From: Ruminococcus sp.
GTDB taxonomy: Bacteria > Bacillota > Clostridia > Oscillospirales > Ruminococcaceae
NCBI GenBank assembly: GCA_019420505.1
Contig: JAHZHC010000021.1
Coordinates: forward strand, 1-61,219
Direction of reading: 5' to 3'
Length of the DNA stretch: 61,219 nt
Shown one piece after another: positions 1 to 7,655 of this stretch (position 1 is the first letter of the stretch; each line of letters begins with the position of its first letter). Position numbers and translations under genes: made by a program. The notes beneath the pieces were generated by a model. It had not been told where the DNA came from. It made no database searches and worked only from the letters and a program-made list of their open reading frames with translations.

Positions 1-165
1 TATATTTTGTATACTTCCACAGTTTTTGCTAACTGAATTTGTAAGATATGTACAGCAGTTTTTATCCTTACGCATAAAAAAAGCTTTGTTTAACATCACT
101 TTAATTTGTGATATCAGACAAAACGATCTTCAAAAATATGTAGATATCCTTCATCAGCGGACACA

Positions 166-200
166 AAAATATCCGATATCAATTTGTGATATCGGATATT
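166..200 (-). terminator. hairpin downstream of tRNA-Leu
   Basis: A perfect 13-bp inverted repeat (168-180 with 188-200, 7-nt loop). Read on the minus strand it is followed by TTTTTGTGT, so it can end the tRNA-Leu transcript. The stem is AT-rich, so termination may be weak. I see no gene in the remaining sequence from 1 to 165. Confidence 0.5.
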
Positions 201-219
201 GAGCCGTCCAAGTTGGGAC

Positions 220-306
220 TGGTGCCGCTAACCGGACTTGAACCGGTACGGATGTTACTCCGAGGGATTTTAAGTCCCTTGTGTCTGCCTATTCCACCAC
301 AGCGGC
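220..306 (-). tRNA. tRNA-Leu (anticodon UAA)
   Basis: The reverse complement begins GCCGCTG and ends TAGCGGC-A-CCA, giving a 7-bp acceptor stem with one G-U pair, discriminator A and an encoded CCA end. The anticodon loop reads ACTTAAAATC with anticodon TAA. A long variable arm (class II) and a T-arm with GGTTCAAGTCC are present, as expected for leucine tRNA. Confidence 0.97.
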
Positions 307-401
307 ATATTTAGCATTAATATTATACTATATTCAAATCATTTTGTCAATATTTTTTTGTTAAAATAAATTATGTAACTGAAAACAGCTATATAATAAC
401 A

Positions 402-423
402 GCATCCTAATTGATTAGGATGC
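402..423 (-). terminator. terminator overlapping the lipoprotein stop codon
   Basis: A 9-bp inverted repeat (402-410 with 415-423) with a 4-nt loop. The stop codon of the minus-strand lipoprotein gene lies in one arm. The minus-strand tail TGTTATTATA is T-rich. This is a likely terminator for the 1655-to-415 transcription unit. Confidence 0.55.
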
Positions 424-957
424 CGTGTTATTGCTGTTGTCGGCGTTTGTACCGAAATTAAAACTTTCTATTACGTCACCGAAAATATACCAGTTATTTT
501 CTATTCTGACTGCTGTCAGATCTCTGGAATCAATCAGTTCATTGCTTCCCTGAATAGTACCGAATTCCACAGTCATCTGCTGAGCCTTAGAAATATCAAT
601 GCGTTTTCGGTATTTGTCCTTATATTCCTGTTCAAGATTGTTTATCATATCTTCGTCAAGTTCTTTGCTTGAAACAATCTTTGCTTTAAATAAATGTCTG
701 TCTGCAGCCTGGGATGGAAGCAGTGTTTTCACCAGATCCGGATTATAATTATCACTTTCTGAATAGGCTTGTTTTGCTCCCTCGGTGAAGCATCTGAAAT
801 ATGAAGCGCTGTCCATTGCGTCAATAGCTCTTGATAATGTTATAATAGGGCGTTCATAATTCATAGCTGTTTTAACAGGCTCTGCACCGCAAGAGCATAC
901 CAACAGGAATGCAATAAGAACCGATGTTAAATATAATAATTTTTTTACGTATTTCAT
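415..957 (-). CDS. uncharacterised lipoprotein, 180 aa
   Basis: The N-terminus is a lipoprotein signal: basic MKYVKK, a hydrophobic stretch to about residue 20, then VCSC-G with lipidated Cys at residue 23. The product should therefore be anchored on the outer face of the membrane. The mature part (about 157 residues) is polar with alpha/beta character and ends in a low-complexity Asn/Ser tail. I do not recognise the family, but the size and the pattern of ITLSRAIDAMDSASYFRCF followed by a beta-rich half ending in RIENNWYIFGDVI resemble DUF4878 or NTF2-like lumazine-type folds. It lies 59 bp behind the zinc-ribbon gene at 1017-1655, whose C-terminal half looks similar in layout, and is probably co-transcribed with it. 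Confidence 0.85.
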   Translation of the reverse strand: MKYVKKLLYLTSVLIAFLLVCSCGAEPVKTAMNYERPIITLSRAIDAMDSASYFRCFTEGAKQAYSESDNYNPDLVKTLLPSQAADRHLFKAKIVSSKELDEDMINNLEQEYKDKYRKRIDISKAQQMTVEFGTIQGSNELIDSRDLTAVRIENNWYIFGDVIESFNFGTNADNSNNTAS

Positions 958-1016
958 ATTTTCGGTCCTTTCATTATATTATGCCGGAATCACTGTAATT
1001 ATGATGATTCATGTCA

Positions 1017-1655
1017 TTACATTGGCAGAATACCACCGCTGACAATACACCAGTCACCGTCAACTTTGGCGACTTTTAAAGTTGAATCTTCTTTCTCAGA
1101 GTCATCGTCGCCTTTTATTTTTACAGTTATTTCAACCTCATATCCTTTGGTTACATCAATATCGTTATCCTGATAGTTGCTTATGAGTCTTTTTCTGATA
1201 TCCCTCAGTTCCTTATCTGATAAATCTTTCTTATTATTTATTTCATAAGAAATGCTGATATCATCGCCGTATTTATCTTCGGCTTCATCCAGAGCTTCTT
1301 CAATTATGTATTGGAAATATTCTTTGAAAGAATCATATTTGTCATAATCCTTCAAAGATTTTTCAAGATATTCTACCTGACATTTTGGCATGGATTTCAT
1401 AAATTTTTCTGCATCAGCGTCTTCAAATCCTTCAAAATAATTGCTAATAGCCGACTTGTATCCGCCGCCAAACAGTGCTGATAAAATGAGTACCATTATA
1501 ATTATTCCTGCAAGAATGCCGCTGAGCATAAGAGCAGTACGCTTTTTATTTAAATTCACAAAATTTGATTTATTGTCAACAATAGCGCCGCAGGCGGTGC
1601 AGAATGCAGCATTGTTGTCTAATGACGCACCGCATTTTGTACAAAATTTTGCCAT
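1017..1655 (-). CDS. zinc-ribbon membrane protein, 212 aa
   Basis: Residues 5-22 hold two CxxC pairs (CTKCG and CTACG), a zinc-ribbon of the zinc_ribbon_2 type. One membrane segment follows at about residues 42-63. The remaining 150 residues are a charged extracytoplasmic domain rich in Asp, Glu and Lys, ending in KVDGDWCIVSGGILPM, a layout typical of DUF4878/NTF2-like stalk domains. The start is supported by a GGAGG 8 nt upstream on the minus strand. It is first in a two-gene unit with the lipoprotein at 415-957. The function is unknown. The ribbon probably faces the cytoplasm and the rest lies outside. Confidence 0.85.
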   Translation of the reverse strand: MAKFCTKCGASLDNNAAFCTACGAIVDNKSNFVNLNKKRTALMLSGILAGIIIMVLILSALFGGGYKSAISNYFEGFEDADAEKFMKSMPKCQVEYLEKSLKDYDKYDSFKEYFQYIIEEALDEAEDKYGDDISISYEINNKKDLSDKELRDIRKRLISNYQDNDIDVTKGYEVEITVKIKGDDDSEKEDSTLKVAKVDGDWCIVSGGILPM

Positions 1656-1693
1656 AAATTTTTACCTCCGTTTTTAACTGTTCTACATCTTAT

Positions 1694-1722
1694 ATAATAT
1701 AATAAAAAGCTCTTTTTGTCAA
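1694..1722 (-). promoter_or_regulatory. promoter for zinc-ribbon/lipoprotein unit
   Basis: On the minus strand, TTGACA (plus-strand 1717-1722), a 17-nt spacer and TATTAT (1694-1699) lie about 40 bp upstream of the start at 1655. This matches a sigma-A promoter. Confidence 0.75.
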
Positions 1723-1734
1723 GGAAGACAGCTT

Positions 1735-2895
1735 TTAGTCAAAAACTGCCGTTTCCTTATTTTCTTTAATTATTACCCTCGGAACACGTGAGGTGATTCC
1801 GCAAACTATTTCATATCCGATAGTACCTATGGCTTCGGCAATGTCATCTGCGGTTATAGTTTCATTGCCCTCTGTTCCTATAAGCGTAACTGTATCGCCG
1901 GCTTTAACTCCCGGAATATGAGTAACATCGCACATAAATTGATCCATGCATACCCGGCCTGTTATTTTTGCCCGCCGGCCGTTTATGATAACCTCTCCGA
2001 TATTGGAAAGAAGCCTTGGATATCCATCAGCATATCCGCAGGTTACTGTAGCAAGAACAGTTTTTTCTTTTGTTACATATGTTCTCCCATAGCTGACATC
2101 AGTACCTTCCTCAACAGTCTTGATCTGAGAAACGCAAGATTTTAAGCTCATAACAGGATAAGGTTTAAACGGTAAAGATTTTTGGGGATTTGGCATAAGT
2201 CCATAAAGAATAATGCCGAGTCTTGCAAGACTGCTTCTTTTATTATAGTAATAAATTCCGCCGGCAGAGTTAAGAAAATGGCATTGGCTTAATTCTATGC
2301 CCCTTTTTTTGAGTTCATCATCAACAGCAGTTATTCTTTCAGCCTGCATATTCGTGTATTTGACATCATCGCTGTTATTACTGTCAGCAACACTGAAATG
2401 TGTGAAAATTCCTTCGGCAGAAATTCCGTCTGTTAGAATTATTTTTTCAATTTCATCACAAATTTCGGAAGTGTTTCCACGAAGCCCGATTCTGGTCATG
2501 CCTGTGTCAACAGCAATATGAAGCCGCACTTTTTTTCCTTTTGCATATTTGCTTAAATCAACAGCATATCTATACTCTGTACAGGCTTGTAAGATATTGT
2601 ATTCTGCAATTTTTTCGGCTTCCTGAGGGGGTGTATATCCTAATATAAGAATTTCTCCCTTTATCCCGATTTTACGCAGCTTTATACCCTCACAAATATT
2701 TGAAACCGCAAACCACTTCACACCTAATTCATTTTCAAGATAAGGTACAACAGCATCGTCACAATGCCCGTAGCAATTTGCTTTGACAACGCAAAGAAGC
2801 TCAGTTTCGTTTTTTAAGTATTTCTTGTAATTTTCAACGTTTTTACGAAGATTATCAAGATTTATTTCTGCCCAGGTCCTTTTTAAATAGTGCAT
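1735..2895 (-). CDS. alr: alanine racemase (PLP-dependent)
   Basis: Interconverts L- and D-alanine in the cytoplasm, supplying D-Ala for peptidoglycan. The PLP lysine is Lys38 in VVKANCYGHC. The barrel carries HIAVDTGMTRIG and FTHFSVAD, and the C-terminal domain has the catalytic tyrosine in SYGRTY, then GYADGYPR and VCMDQFMCD. Length of 386 aa is normal. I chose the ATG at 2895 because GGAGG lies 8 nt upstream on the minus strand; the longer frame, starting at 2937, would place that site inside the gene. The PLP motif is slightly unusual (KANCYGHC rather than the common KADAYGHG). It is monocistronic and divergent from the SLOG gene at 3036. Confidence 0.96.
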   Translation of the reverse strand: MHYLKRTWAEINLDNLRKNVENYKKYLKNETELLCVVKANCYGHCDDAVVPYLENELGVKWFAVSNICEGIKLRKIGIKGEILILGYTPPQEAEKIAEYNILQACTEYRYAVDLSKYAKGKKVRLHIAVDTGMTRIGLRGNTSEICDEIEKIILTDGISAEGIFTHFSVADSNNSDDVKYTNMQAERITAVDDELKKRGIELSQCHFLNSAGGIYYYNKRSSLARLGIILYGLMPNPQKSLPFKPYPVMSLKSCVSQIKTVEEGTDVSYGRTYVTKEKTVLATVTCGYADGYPRLLSNIGEVIINGRRAKITGRVCMDQFMCDVTHIPGVKAGDTVTLIGTEGNETITADDIAEAIGTIGYEIVCGITSRVPRVIIKENKETAVFD

Positions 2896-2974
2896 GTAAA
2901 AGCCTCCGTTTTCAGTAACAGAATAAAGGGTCAGCAATTGATGTTTTGAATAATAAAAAGTTTGTTGCTATCCC

Positions 2975-3003
2975 TTGAAAAGTGTAAAAAAATGTGTTAT
3001 ACT
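2975..3003 (+). promoter_or_regulatory. promoter for SLOG-family gene
   Basis: TTGAAA (2975-2980), a 17-nt spacer and TATACT (2998-3003), about 33 bp upstream of the ATG at 3036. Confidence 0.8.
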
Positions 3004-3035
3004 AATATTTAATTAACAGTATAGGTGTATATTAT

Positions 3036-3632
3036 ATGAATAATCAGGTTTCTTGGAATATAGAAAAAACATGTTGTTTTACAGGACATCGAAGTCGTGA
3101 TTTGCCTTTTAACGGCGATCGCAGCAGACAGGGAATGAAATGTCTTGTGAGCAGCCTTCAGATGTATATAGAAAAGGCTGTAAATGACGGATTTGATACA
3201 TTTATCTCAGGAATGGCAGAAGGCGTTGACCTTATCTGCGCTGAGATCGTATATAATCTCATAACAAGAAAAGGTATGAAATTAAAACTTGTGTGTGCTG
3301 TGCCGTATAAGTCACAGGGTTTAAAAGAATTGTCAAACCCTGTTGATCAGTATGTTTACAGTATGATAACCCGTGACTGCAACAATATTGTATATGTCTG
3401 TGATAAAAAAAGCCGTGATTGCTATCAGAAGCGGAATAAATTCATGGTGGAAAACTCACGGCGTATAATCGGCGTTATTAAAGATGAAAATACTAAATCA
3501 GGAACATTTCAGACAATTAATATGGCAAAGAAAGCAGGGCTTGAGCTGAATATAATATACCTTGATAAGAACCCTGTTTTTTACTTGGCTGATGAAGCCG
3601 AAATGTTTTTTCACAAACCGGGCTCTAAGTAA
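3036..3632 (+). CDS. SLOG-family (DUF1273/YpsA-like) protein, 198 aa
   Basis: The N-terminal KTCCFTGHRSRDLPF and the later FISGMAEGVDLICAEIV are the two signature loops of the SLOG/YpsA Rossmann-like fold. The first is a nucleotide-binding GHR loop and the second a Gly-rich SGxAxGVD loop. LKLVCAVPYKSQ and the C-terminal SGTFQTINMAKKAGLELNIIYL complete the fold. Family members bind nucleotides or nucleotide-derived ligands. Their cellular role is poorly defined, and YpsA in Bacillus affects division and oxidative stress. The gene has its own promoter and a weak AGG ribosome binding site. It stands alone between alr and the LCP-like gene. A smaller homologue lies at 27476, with a decayed copy at 27001. 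Confidence 0.88.
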   Translation: MNNQVSWNIEKTCCFTGHRSRDLPFNGDRSRQGMKCLVSSLQMYIEKAVNDGFDTFISGMAEGVDLICAEIVYNLITRKGMKLKLVCAVPYKSQGLKELSNPVDQYVYSMITRDCNNIVYVCDKKSRDCYQKRNKFMVENSRRIIGVIKDENTKSGTFQTINMAKKAGLELNIIYLDKNPVFYLADEAEMFFHKPGSK

Positions 3633-3681
3633 TCAGTCTTTATATATATTACACCTAAAACAGTAATTGTTCAAGTGCTTT

Positions 3682-3712
3682 TTGACATTTTTCAAAACTT
3701 TTTTCATATAAT
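3682..3712 (+). promoter_or_regulatory. candidate promoter, LCP-like/P-II-like unit
   Basis: TTGACA (3682-3687) and TATAAT (3707-3712) are perfect hexamers but with a 19-nt spacer, so this is a plausible but suboptimal promoter 60 bp upstream of the start at 3772. Confidence 0.55.
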
Positions 3713-3771
3713 TTAAAGCCTAAATTTATGTACTGTAATTATTTAATGCAATGACAAGGAGAGGTAAATCT

Positions 3772-4689
3772 ATGTCCGTACCAGTTAAAAAACAAGCAAA
3801 AAAACGAAAATCGCAGGTGCCGGTAGCATTGGTTTATTTTGCAACGCTAATGCTCTTTATTGCGGTGTTCGGGCTTATAGCTTCTTTTATAATAGATAAA
3901 CTTAATGAACTTAACGATCCTAAACCGGTAAATAATAAAGCTCCGGTTGCATCGTTTAATTTGCTTTATGCTCATGTAAACAGTAAAAACGTTCTGGCTG
4001 AAATGTCAGTTGTCAGAGTGTCACCGGAAACTAATAAGGTGGTGCTTCTTCCTGTTTCATCATATATTAAAAATGATGGAAGTGATAAGACTTTCAGAGA
4101 AATATATGAAGACGGCGGAGTGGTCAAGCTTAAAAATGCAGTGGAAAATACTTTCGGTGTTAAGGTCGATAATTATGTAACAGTTTCCAATAAGGCTTAT
4201 GAAAGACTTATTGATATGATCGGCGGTATTATCTATACCCCGAAAGAGGATTTGTATTATATTGCAAAGAATGATGCCGATGATATTTCAATCCGTTCGG
4301 GTCAGGCAATTTCTTTGGTGGGAAGGCAAATCAGATTGATTTCTCAGTATCCGGTGTTTGAATCGGGAAAAAAGGGGAATCTTGAGTTTATGGGTGAAGC
4401 GCTGGAACAGCTGGTTACAAGCGCATTAAGACAAACTTCAATTACTAAGAATAATCTTGATAATATGTATAATATTATTATAGAGAACTCTGATACGGAT
4501 TGGGATAGAAATTCGTTTAAAATACATAAAACATATATAAAGAATATGCTTGATACAAACGATACCGAATGTATACTTCTTACACCTGACGGAGAATGGT
4601 CGGATAATAAAATGACAGTTTCGGATCAATTCAATGATGAATTGAAGAAGATAATCGAGGAAACCGAACCGGCTGAAAATGAAAACTGA
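3772..4689 (+). CDS. LCP (LytR-CpsA-Psr)-like membrane protein, degenerate
   Basis: A basic cytoplasmic tail is followed by one membrane helix (about residues 18-43) and an extracytoplasmic domain of about 260 residues. The order of elements follows the LCP fold: FNLLYAHVNSKN, SVVRVSPETNKVVLLPVSSYI, then KLKNAVENTFGVKVDNYVTVSNKAYERLIDMIGGI. Active LCP enzymes attach glycopolymers to peptidoglycan and carry Arg and Asp in an IPRDT-type motif. Here that position reads LPVSSYI, so catalysis is doubtful. The ATG at 3772 is preferred because AAGGAGAGGT lies just before it; the upstream ATG at 3751 overlaps that site. It is followed by the P-II-like gene after 37 bp. Confidence 0.75.
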   Translation: MSVPVKKQAKKRKSQVPVALVYFATLMLFIAVFGLIASFIIDKLNELNDPKPVNNKAPVASFNLLYAHVNSKNVLAEMSVVRVSPETNKVVLLPVSSYIKNDGSDKTFREIYEDGGVVKLKNAVENTFGVKVDNYVTVSNKAYERLIDMIGGIIYTPKEDLYYIAKNDADDISIRSGQAISLVGRQIRLISQYPVFESGKKGNLEFMGEALEQLVTSALRQTSITKNNLDNMYNIIIENSDTDWDRNSFKIHKTYIKNMLDTNDTECILLTPDGEWSDNKMTVSDQFNDELKKIIEETEPAENEN

Positions 4690-4726
4690 TATTTTGGAAT
4701 TTAAGTACTTCAAGGAGGAGATTTTT

Positions 4727-5083
4727 ATGAAGCTTATGGTTTTTATACTTAATAAAATTGATACTCTGGAATATCTTCTTGAAGGCCTTTCGGCAGCGGG
4801 AATAGGTGGCGCTACAATAATAGAATCTTCCGGACTTGCTATGACTCTGTCAAAATTGGGCAGCAGCTTTCTTAGTTCTTCAATTCGGTCCCTTTTCAGT
4901 GGTGATGAGGATAATAAAACGATAATGTCAGTTATAAGAGATGATCAGCTCGACCTGGCAAGACGTGTTATATATAATACTGTCGGAGATTTATCTTTGC
5001 CGAACACAGGCATACTTTTTACTGTGCCTATAGATTTTGCTGAGGGAATAAGAAAGAATTACAATACTGAAAACAGATCATAA
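4727..5083 (+). CDS. P-II-like (GlnB-fold) small protein, 118 aa
   Basis: The sequence starts MKLMVFILNKIDTLEYLLEGLSAAGIGGATIIESSGLAM, the beta-alpha-beta start of GlnB-like trimers. It continues with a loop region, a second half (TIMSVIRDDQLDLARRVIYNTVGDL), and ends GILFTVPIDFAEGI. P-II-like proteins are small-molecule sensors. The ligand cannot be read from sequence, and the T-loop uridylylation tyrosine context of classic GlnB is absent. The start at 4727 has AAGGAGGAG 6 nt upstream. It is probably translated from the same mRNA as the LCP-like gene before it. A role in envelope or solute sensing is only an inference from that pairing. Confidence 0.72.
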   Translation: MKLMVFILNKIDTLEYLLEGLSAAGIGGATIIESSGLAMTLSKLGSSFLSSSIRSLFSGDEDNKTIMSVIRDDQLDLARRVIYNTVGDLSLPNTGILFTVPIDFAEGIRKNYNTENRS

Positions 5084-5166
5084 ATTTATATTAAATCACC
5101 GTTAAAAAAATTTACCTTCCGTTAACAGAAAGTTCATGGATATGGCCACTAAATTCAAAGTATTAC

Positions 5167-5195
5167 TTGCAAAAATTGTTTTTATGTGATATAAT
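5167..5195 (+). promoter_or_regulatory. promoter of the rimP-nusA-infB operon
   Basis: TTGCAA (5167-5172), a 17-nt spacer and TATAAT (5190-5195) with an extended -10 TG at 5187-5188. It leaves a leader of about 100 nt before rimP. Confidence 0.85.
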
Positions 5196-5220
5196 ATTAA
5201 TATAATAAGTTTTAATGAAA

Positions 5221-5250
5221 GGCTGGAATTCGACTTCCGGTCTTTTGATT
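5221..5250 (+). ncRNA. rimP leader hairpin (possible attenuator)
   Basis: About 20 nt after the predicted transcript start, an 8-bp stem (5221-5228 with 5235-5242, two G-U pairs) with a 6-nt loop is followed by TTTTGATTTT. The arrangement resembles a small intrinsic terminator in the leader of rimP-nusA operons. In other bacteria this leader is a site of NusA-linked or leader-RNA control. Whether it attenuates here is inference. Confidence 0.5.
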
Positions 5251-5300
5251 TTGTATGGGGTTTTATTTTCTTTAAAACCTGTATAACGGAAGGTGAGGAA

Positions 5301-5786
5301 ATGGAGAAGAATAATACTGCCACCCGTGTAAGGAAGCTTGCGCAGGCACTTTGTGATGAACAGGGCCTTTTTCTTTGGGACGTAAGATTTGAAAAAGAAG
5401 GTTCAAGCTGGTTTCTCAGAATTCTTATTGATAAAGACGGCGGAGTCAGCATGGACGACTGTGAGAATTTTACACGTCCATTTAATAAGATTTTAGACGC
5501 AGAGGATCCGATACCGCAAAGCTATGTACTTGAAGTCGGAAGTCCGGGACTGGGGAGAGAGCTGAAACGTCCTGAGCATTTTGAAGCGTGTATTAACGAC
5601 CTTATAAGGATTAAGCTTATTCGTCCAAGGGATGGAGAACGAGAGTTTATTGCAGGACTTGACTCTTTTGATAAAGAGAAAATATATTGCCACCTTGCCG
5701 ATGATGAAGGAAATCCGACTGAGCCAATAGAATTTTCATTCAGCGAGTGTGCATATATAAAATTATATGACGATTATGATTTATAA
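5301..5786 (+). CDS. rimP: ribosome maturation factor RimP
   Basis: A 161-aa protein of the RimP/DUF150 family, needed for 30S subunit maturation. The N-terminal domain contains LFLWDVRFEKEGSSWFLRILIDKDGGVSMDDCENFTRPFNKILD and the characteristic YVLEVGSPGLGRELKRPEHFE. The C-terminal SH3-like domain follows from about residue 92 (IRIKLIRPRDGEREFIAGL). Length and motifs are full. A GGTGAGG site precedes the ATG. It is the first gene of the translation operon, with nusA next. Confidence 0.96.
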   Translation: MEKNNTATRVRKLAQALCDEQGLFLWDVRFEKEGSSWFLRILIDKDGGVSMDDCENFTRPFNKILDAEDPIPQSYVLEVGSPGLGRELKRPEHFEACINDLIRIKLIRPRDGEREFIAGLDSFDKEKIYCHLADDEGNPTEPIEFSFSECAYIKLYDDYDL

Positions 5787-5898
5787 CATTTATAGAATGA
5801 AAATCAATTGATATTTTAATAGTGCGGCTAAAACCGCTTTAAATATAATACGGCAAAAAATATTAAAACGTAATTTTATGAGAGGAATGATTGGGAAA

Positions 5899-7002
5899 AT
5901 GAATAACGAATTTTTTGAAGCGTTCAACCAGTTTGAACAGGAAAATAATATGGGTGTCCAAGAACTTATCGAAACAATTAAATCAGGTATTTTACAGGCT
6001 GTTAAAAAAGAATATCCAAACAGTGAAAACATTAATATTGATATAAATCCGGATACACATAAATTTGATGTTAAAATACTTAAAGAAGTTGTCGAAGGAG
6101 AGCCTGAAGATCCTGATAATCAGATTAATATTGACGCCGCACGCAATATTACAAAAAGGGCAGCAGTCGGAGGAGTTGTGGGCATTAAAATTAATCCTGC
6201 AAAATTCGGAAGAGTTGCCGCACAGAATGCAAAACAGAATATAAAGCATAAGATCAAGGATTTTGAAAGAGATAAGCTCATTGCACAATATGAGGATAAA
6301 GTCTTTGAGTGTGTTCCGGCTACAGTTCAGAAGGTAGAACCAGCTACGCTTAATGCAGTGCTTACAATTGATAAAAATGAGGTTTATCTCGTAAGAAACG
6401 AACAAATTCCGGGAGAAGTGTTAAAAGCAGGAGATATTATTCAGGTCTATGTAGTCGGCATTGCAAATCCTGATAAAAAGCCTTCCATTAAGATTTCAAG
6501 AACCCACCGTGAACTTGTAAAAAGACTTTTTGAAAGGGAAATTCCTGAAATTGCAGACGGAATAATTGAAATTAAAGGTATTTCACGTGTGGCCGGTGTA
6601 AGAAGTAAAATTGCAGTTACAAGCAAGGATGAAAATGTTGATGCAGTGGGAGCTTGCATCGGACCGAGAAAATCAAGAATATCAACTGTGGTCAGCGAGC
6701 TTAACGGCGAAAAAATTGACGTTATTCCTTATAGTGACGACGCAGCGGAATTTATTGCAAGAGCGCTTGCACCGTCAGAGGTTGTTGATGTAATTTTAAC
6801 AGAACAGGAAGGCGTTCGTGAATGCCGTGTAATCGTTCCTGATAATCAACTTTCTTTGGCAATCGGAAATAAGGGTCAGAATGCAAAGCTTGCTGCAGGA
6901 CTTACCGGATATAAGATTGATATTCTTTCTGAAAGTGCAGCAAAGGAAGAATTGGTAAAAACGACTGATAATCCGGATCAGGTGTCAGACATAGAAGAGT
7001 AA
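5899..7002 (+). CDS. nusA: transcription termination/antitermination factor NusA
   Basis: Binds RNA polymerase and modulates pausing, termination and antitermination. The N-terminal domain begins MNNEFFEAFNQFEQENNMG, an S1 domain lies at about residues 130-200 (VFECVPATVQKVEPATLNAVL), and two KH domains follow (GACIGPRKSRISTVVSELNGEKIDVI and AIGNKGQNAKLAAGLTGYKIDIL). At 367 aa it is the short Gram-positive form without the C-terminal acidic repeats. The start at 5899 matches the usual NusA N-terminus; in-frame ATGs at 5878 and 5887 also exist, and the GAGAGG site lies between 5878 and 5887, so the exact start is not certain. Confidence 0.95.
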   Translation: MNNEFFEAFNQFEQENNMGVQELIETIKSGILQAVKKEYPNSENINIDINPDTHKFDVKILKEVVEGEPEDPDNQINIDAARNITKRAAVGGVVGIKINPAKFGRVAAQNAKQNIKHKIKDFERDKLIAQYEDKVFECVPATVQKVEPATLNAVLTIDKNEVYLVRNEQIPGEVLKAGDIIQVYVVGIANPDKKPSIKISRTHRELVKRLFEREIPEIADGIIEIKGISRVAGVRSKIAVTSKDENVDAVGACIGPRKSRISTVVSELNGEKIDVIPYSDDAAEFIARALAPSEVVDVILTEQEGVRECRVIVPDNQLSLAIGNKGQNAKLAAGLTGYKIDILSESAAKEELVKTTDNPDQVSDIEE

Positions 7003-7045
7003 TTTTATTATAACCGCAGTCAGATAAAAAGGGACGATTGAATTT

Positions 7046-7315
7046 ATGAAAACAAAAAAAATTCCTATGAGAATGTGCCTCGGCTGTAACGATATGAAAC
7101 CAAAAAGAGAAATGATAAGAGTCGTCAAGTCTAAGGAGGGAGAGATATCTCTCGACCTGACAGGCCGTAAATCGGGAAGAGGAGCATATATATGTAAAAA
7201 TATCGAATGCTTTCAGAGTGCTCGTAAAGCAAGACGATTTGAAAAAAGCTTTTCTTGTATGATAAGCAGCGAAGTCTATGACAGCATGGAGGCGGAACTG
7301 AAAAATGAGCAGTAA
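7046..7315 (+). CDS. ylxR: YlxR family RNA-binding protein
   Basis: An 89-aa protein with the YlxR signature: RMCLGCNDMKPKREMIRVVKSKEG, then GRKSGRGAYICKNIECFQSARK. The four cysteines suggest a metal or RNA-binding knuckle. Family members (also called RnpM) modulate RNase P in Bacillus. The C-terminus overlaps the start of the L7Ae-like gene by 11 nt, so translation is likely coupled. The order nusA-ylxR-L7Ae-infB is the standard Firmicutes arrangement. Confidence 0.93.
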   Translation: MKTKKIPMRMCLGCNDMKPKREMIRVVKSKEGEISLDLTGRKSGRGAYICKNIECFQSARKARRFEKSFSCMISSEVYDSMEAELKNEQ

Positions 7316-7643
7316 TAAACTGGGGCTTTTAACTATGTGTCGAAAAGCAGGAAAGCTGAAGCTGGGTATGGATATGGTCAAAAGCTCCTGCAAATCCGGA
7401 GAAGCGGTTGTCGTATTGACAGCTTCGGATTTTTCGCCCAAGTCACTTAAAGAAGTTAAATTTACATGTAACCGTGAAAACATACCGTTGTATGGTCTGG
7501 AAATTTCAATGGACGATATACTCTATGGTTTAGGTAAAAAGGTTGGAGTAATGGCTGTAACTGACAGCGGTTTTGCAAAATCCTGCGTCAAGGATTTAAA
7601 ACAAATAGAAATTGACGAAAATGAATTTTACAGCAGTATATAA
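7305..7643 (+). CDS. ylxQ: L7Ae/L30e-family K-turn binding protein (YlxQ-like)
   Basis: A 112-aa protein with the L7Ae-type core: LGLLTMCRKAGKLKLGMDMVKSSCKSGEAVVVLTASDFSPKSLKEV, then a C-terminal GKKVGVMAVTDSGFAKSCVKDL. The fold binds kink-turn RNA. Its role in bacteria is not essential and remains poorly known. It starts inside the end of ylxR and ends 12 nt before the infB start, between two translation genes. Confidence 0.9.
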   Translation: MSSNKLGLLTMCRKAGKLKLGMDMVKSSCKSGEAVVVLTASDFSPKSLKEVKFTCNRENIPLYGLEISMDDILYGLGKKVGVMAVTDSGFAKSCVKDLKQIEIDENEFYSSI

Positions 7644-7655
7644 GGAGGATAAGTT

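Noticed and set aside
2896..2937. Upstream extension of alanine racemase to 2937
   Set aside because: The ribosome binding site GGAGG would lie inside the gene; homologues begin at the later Met.
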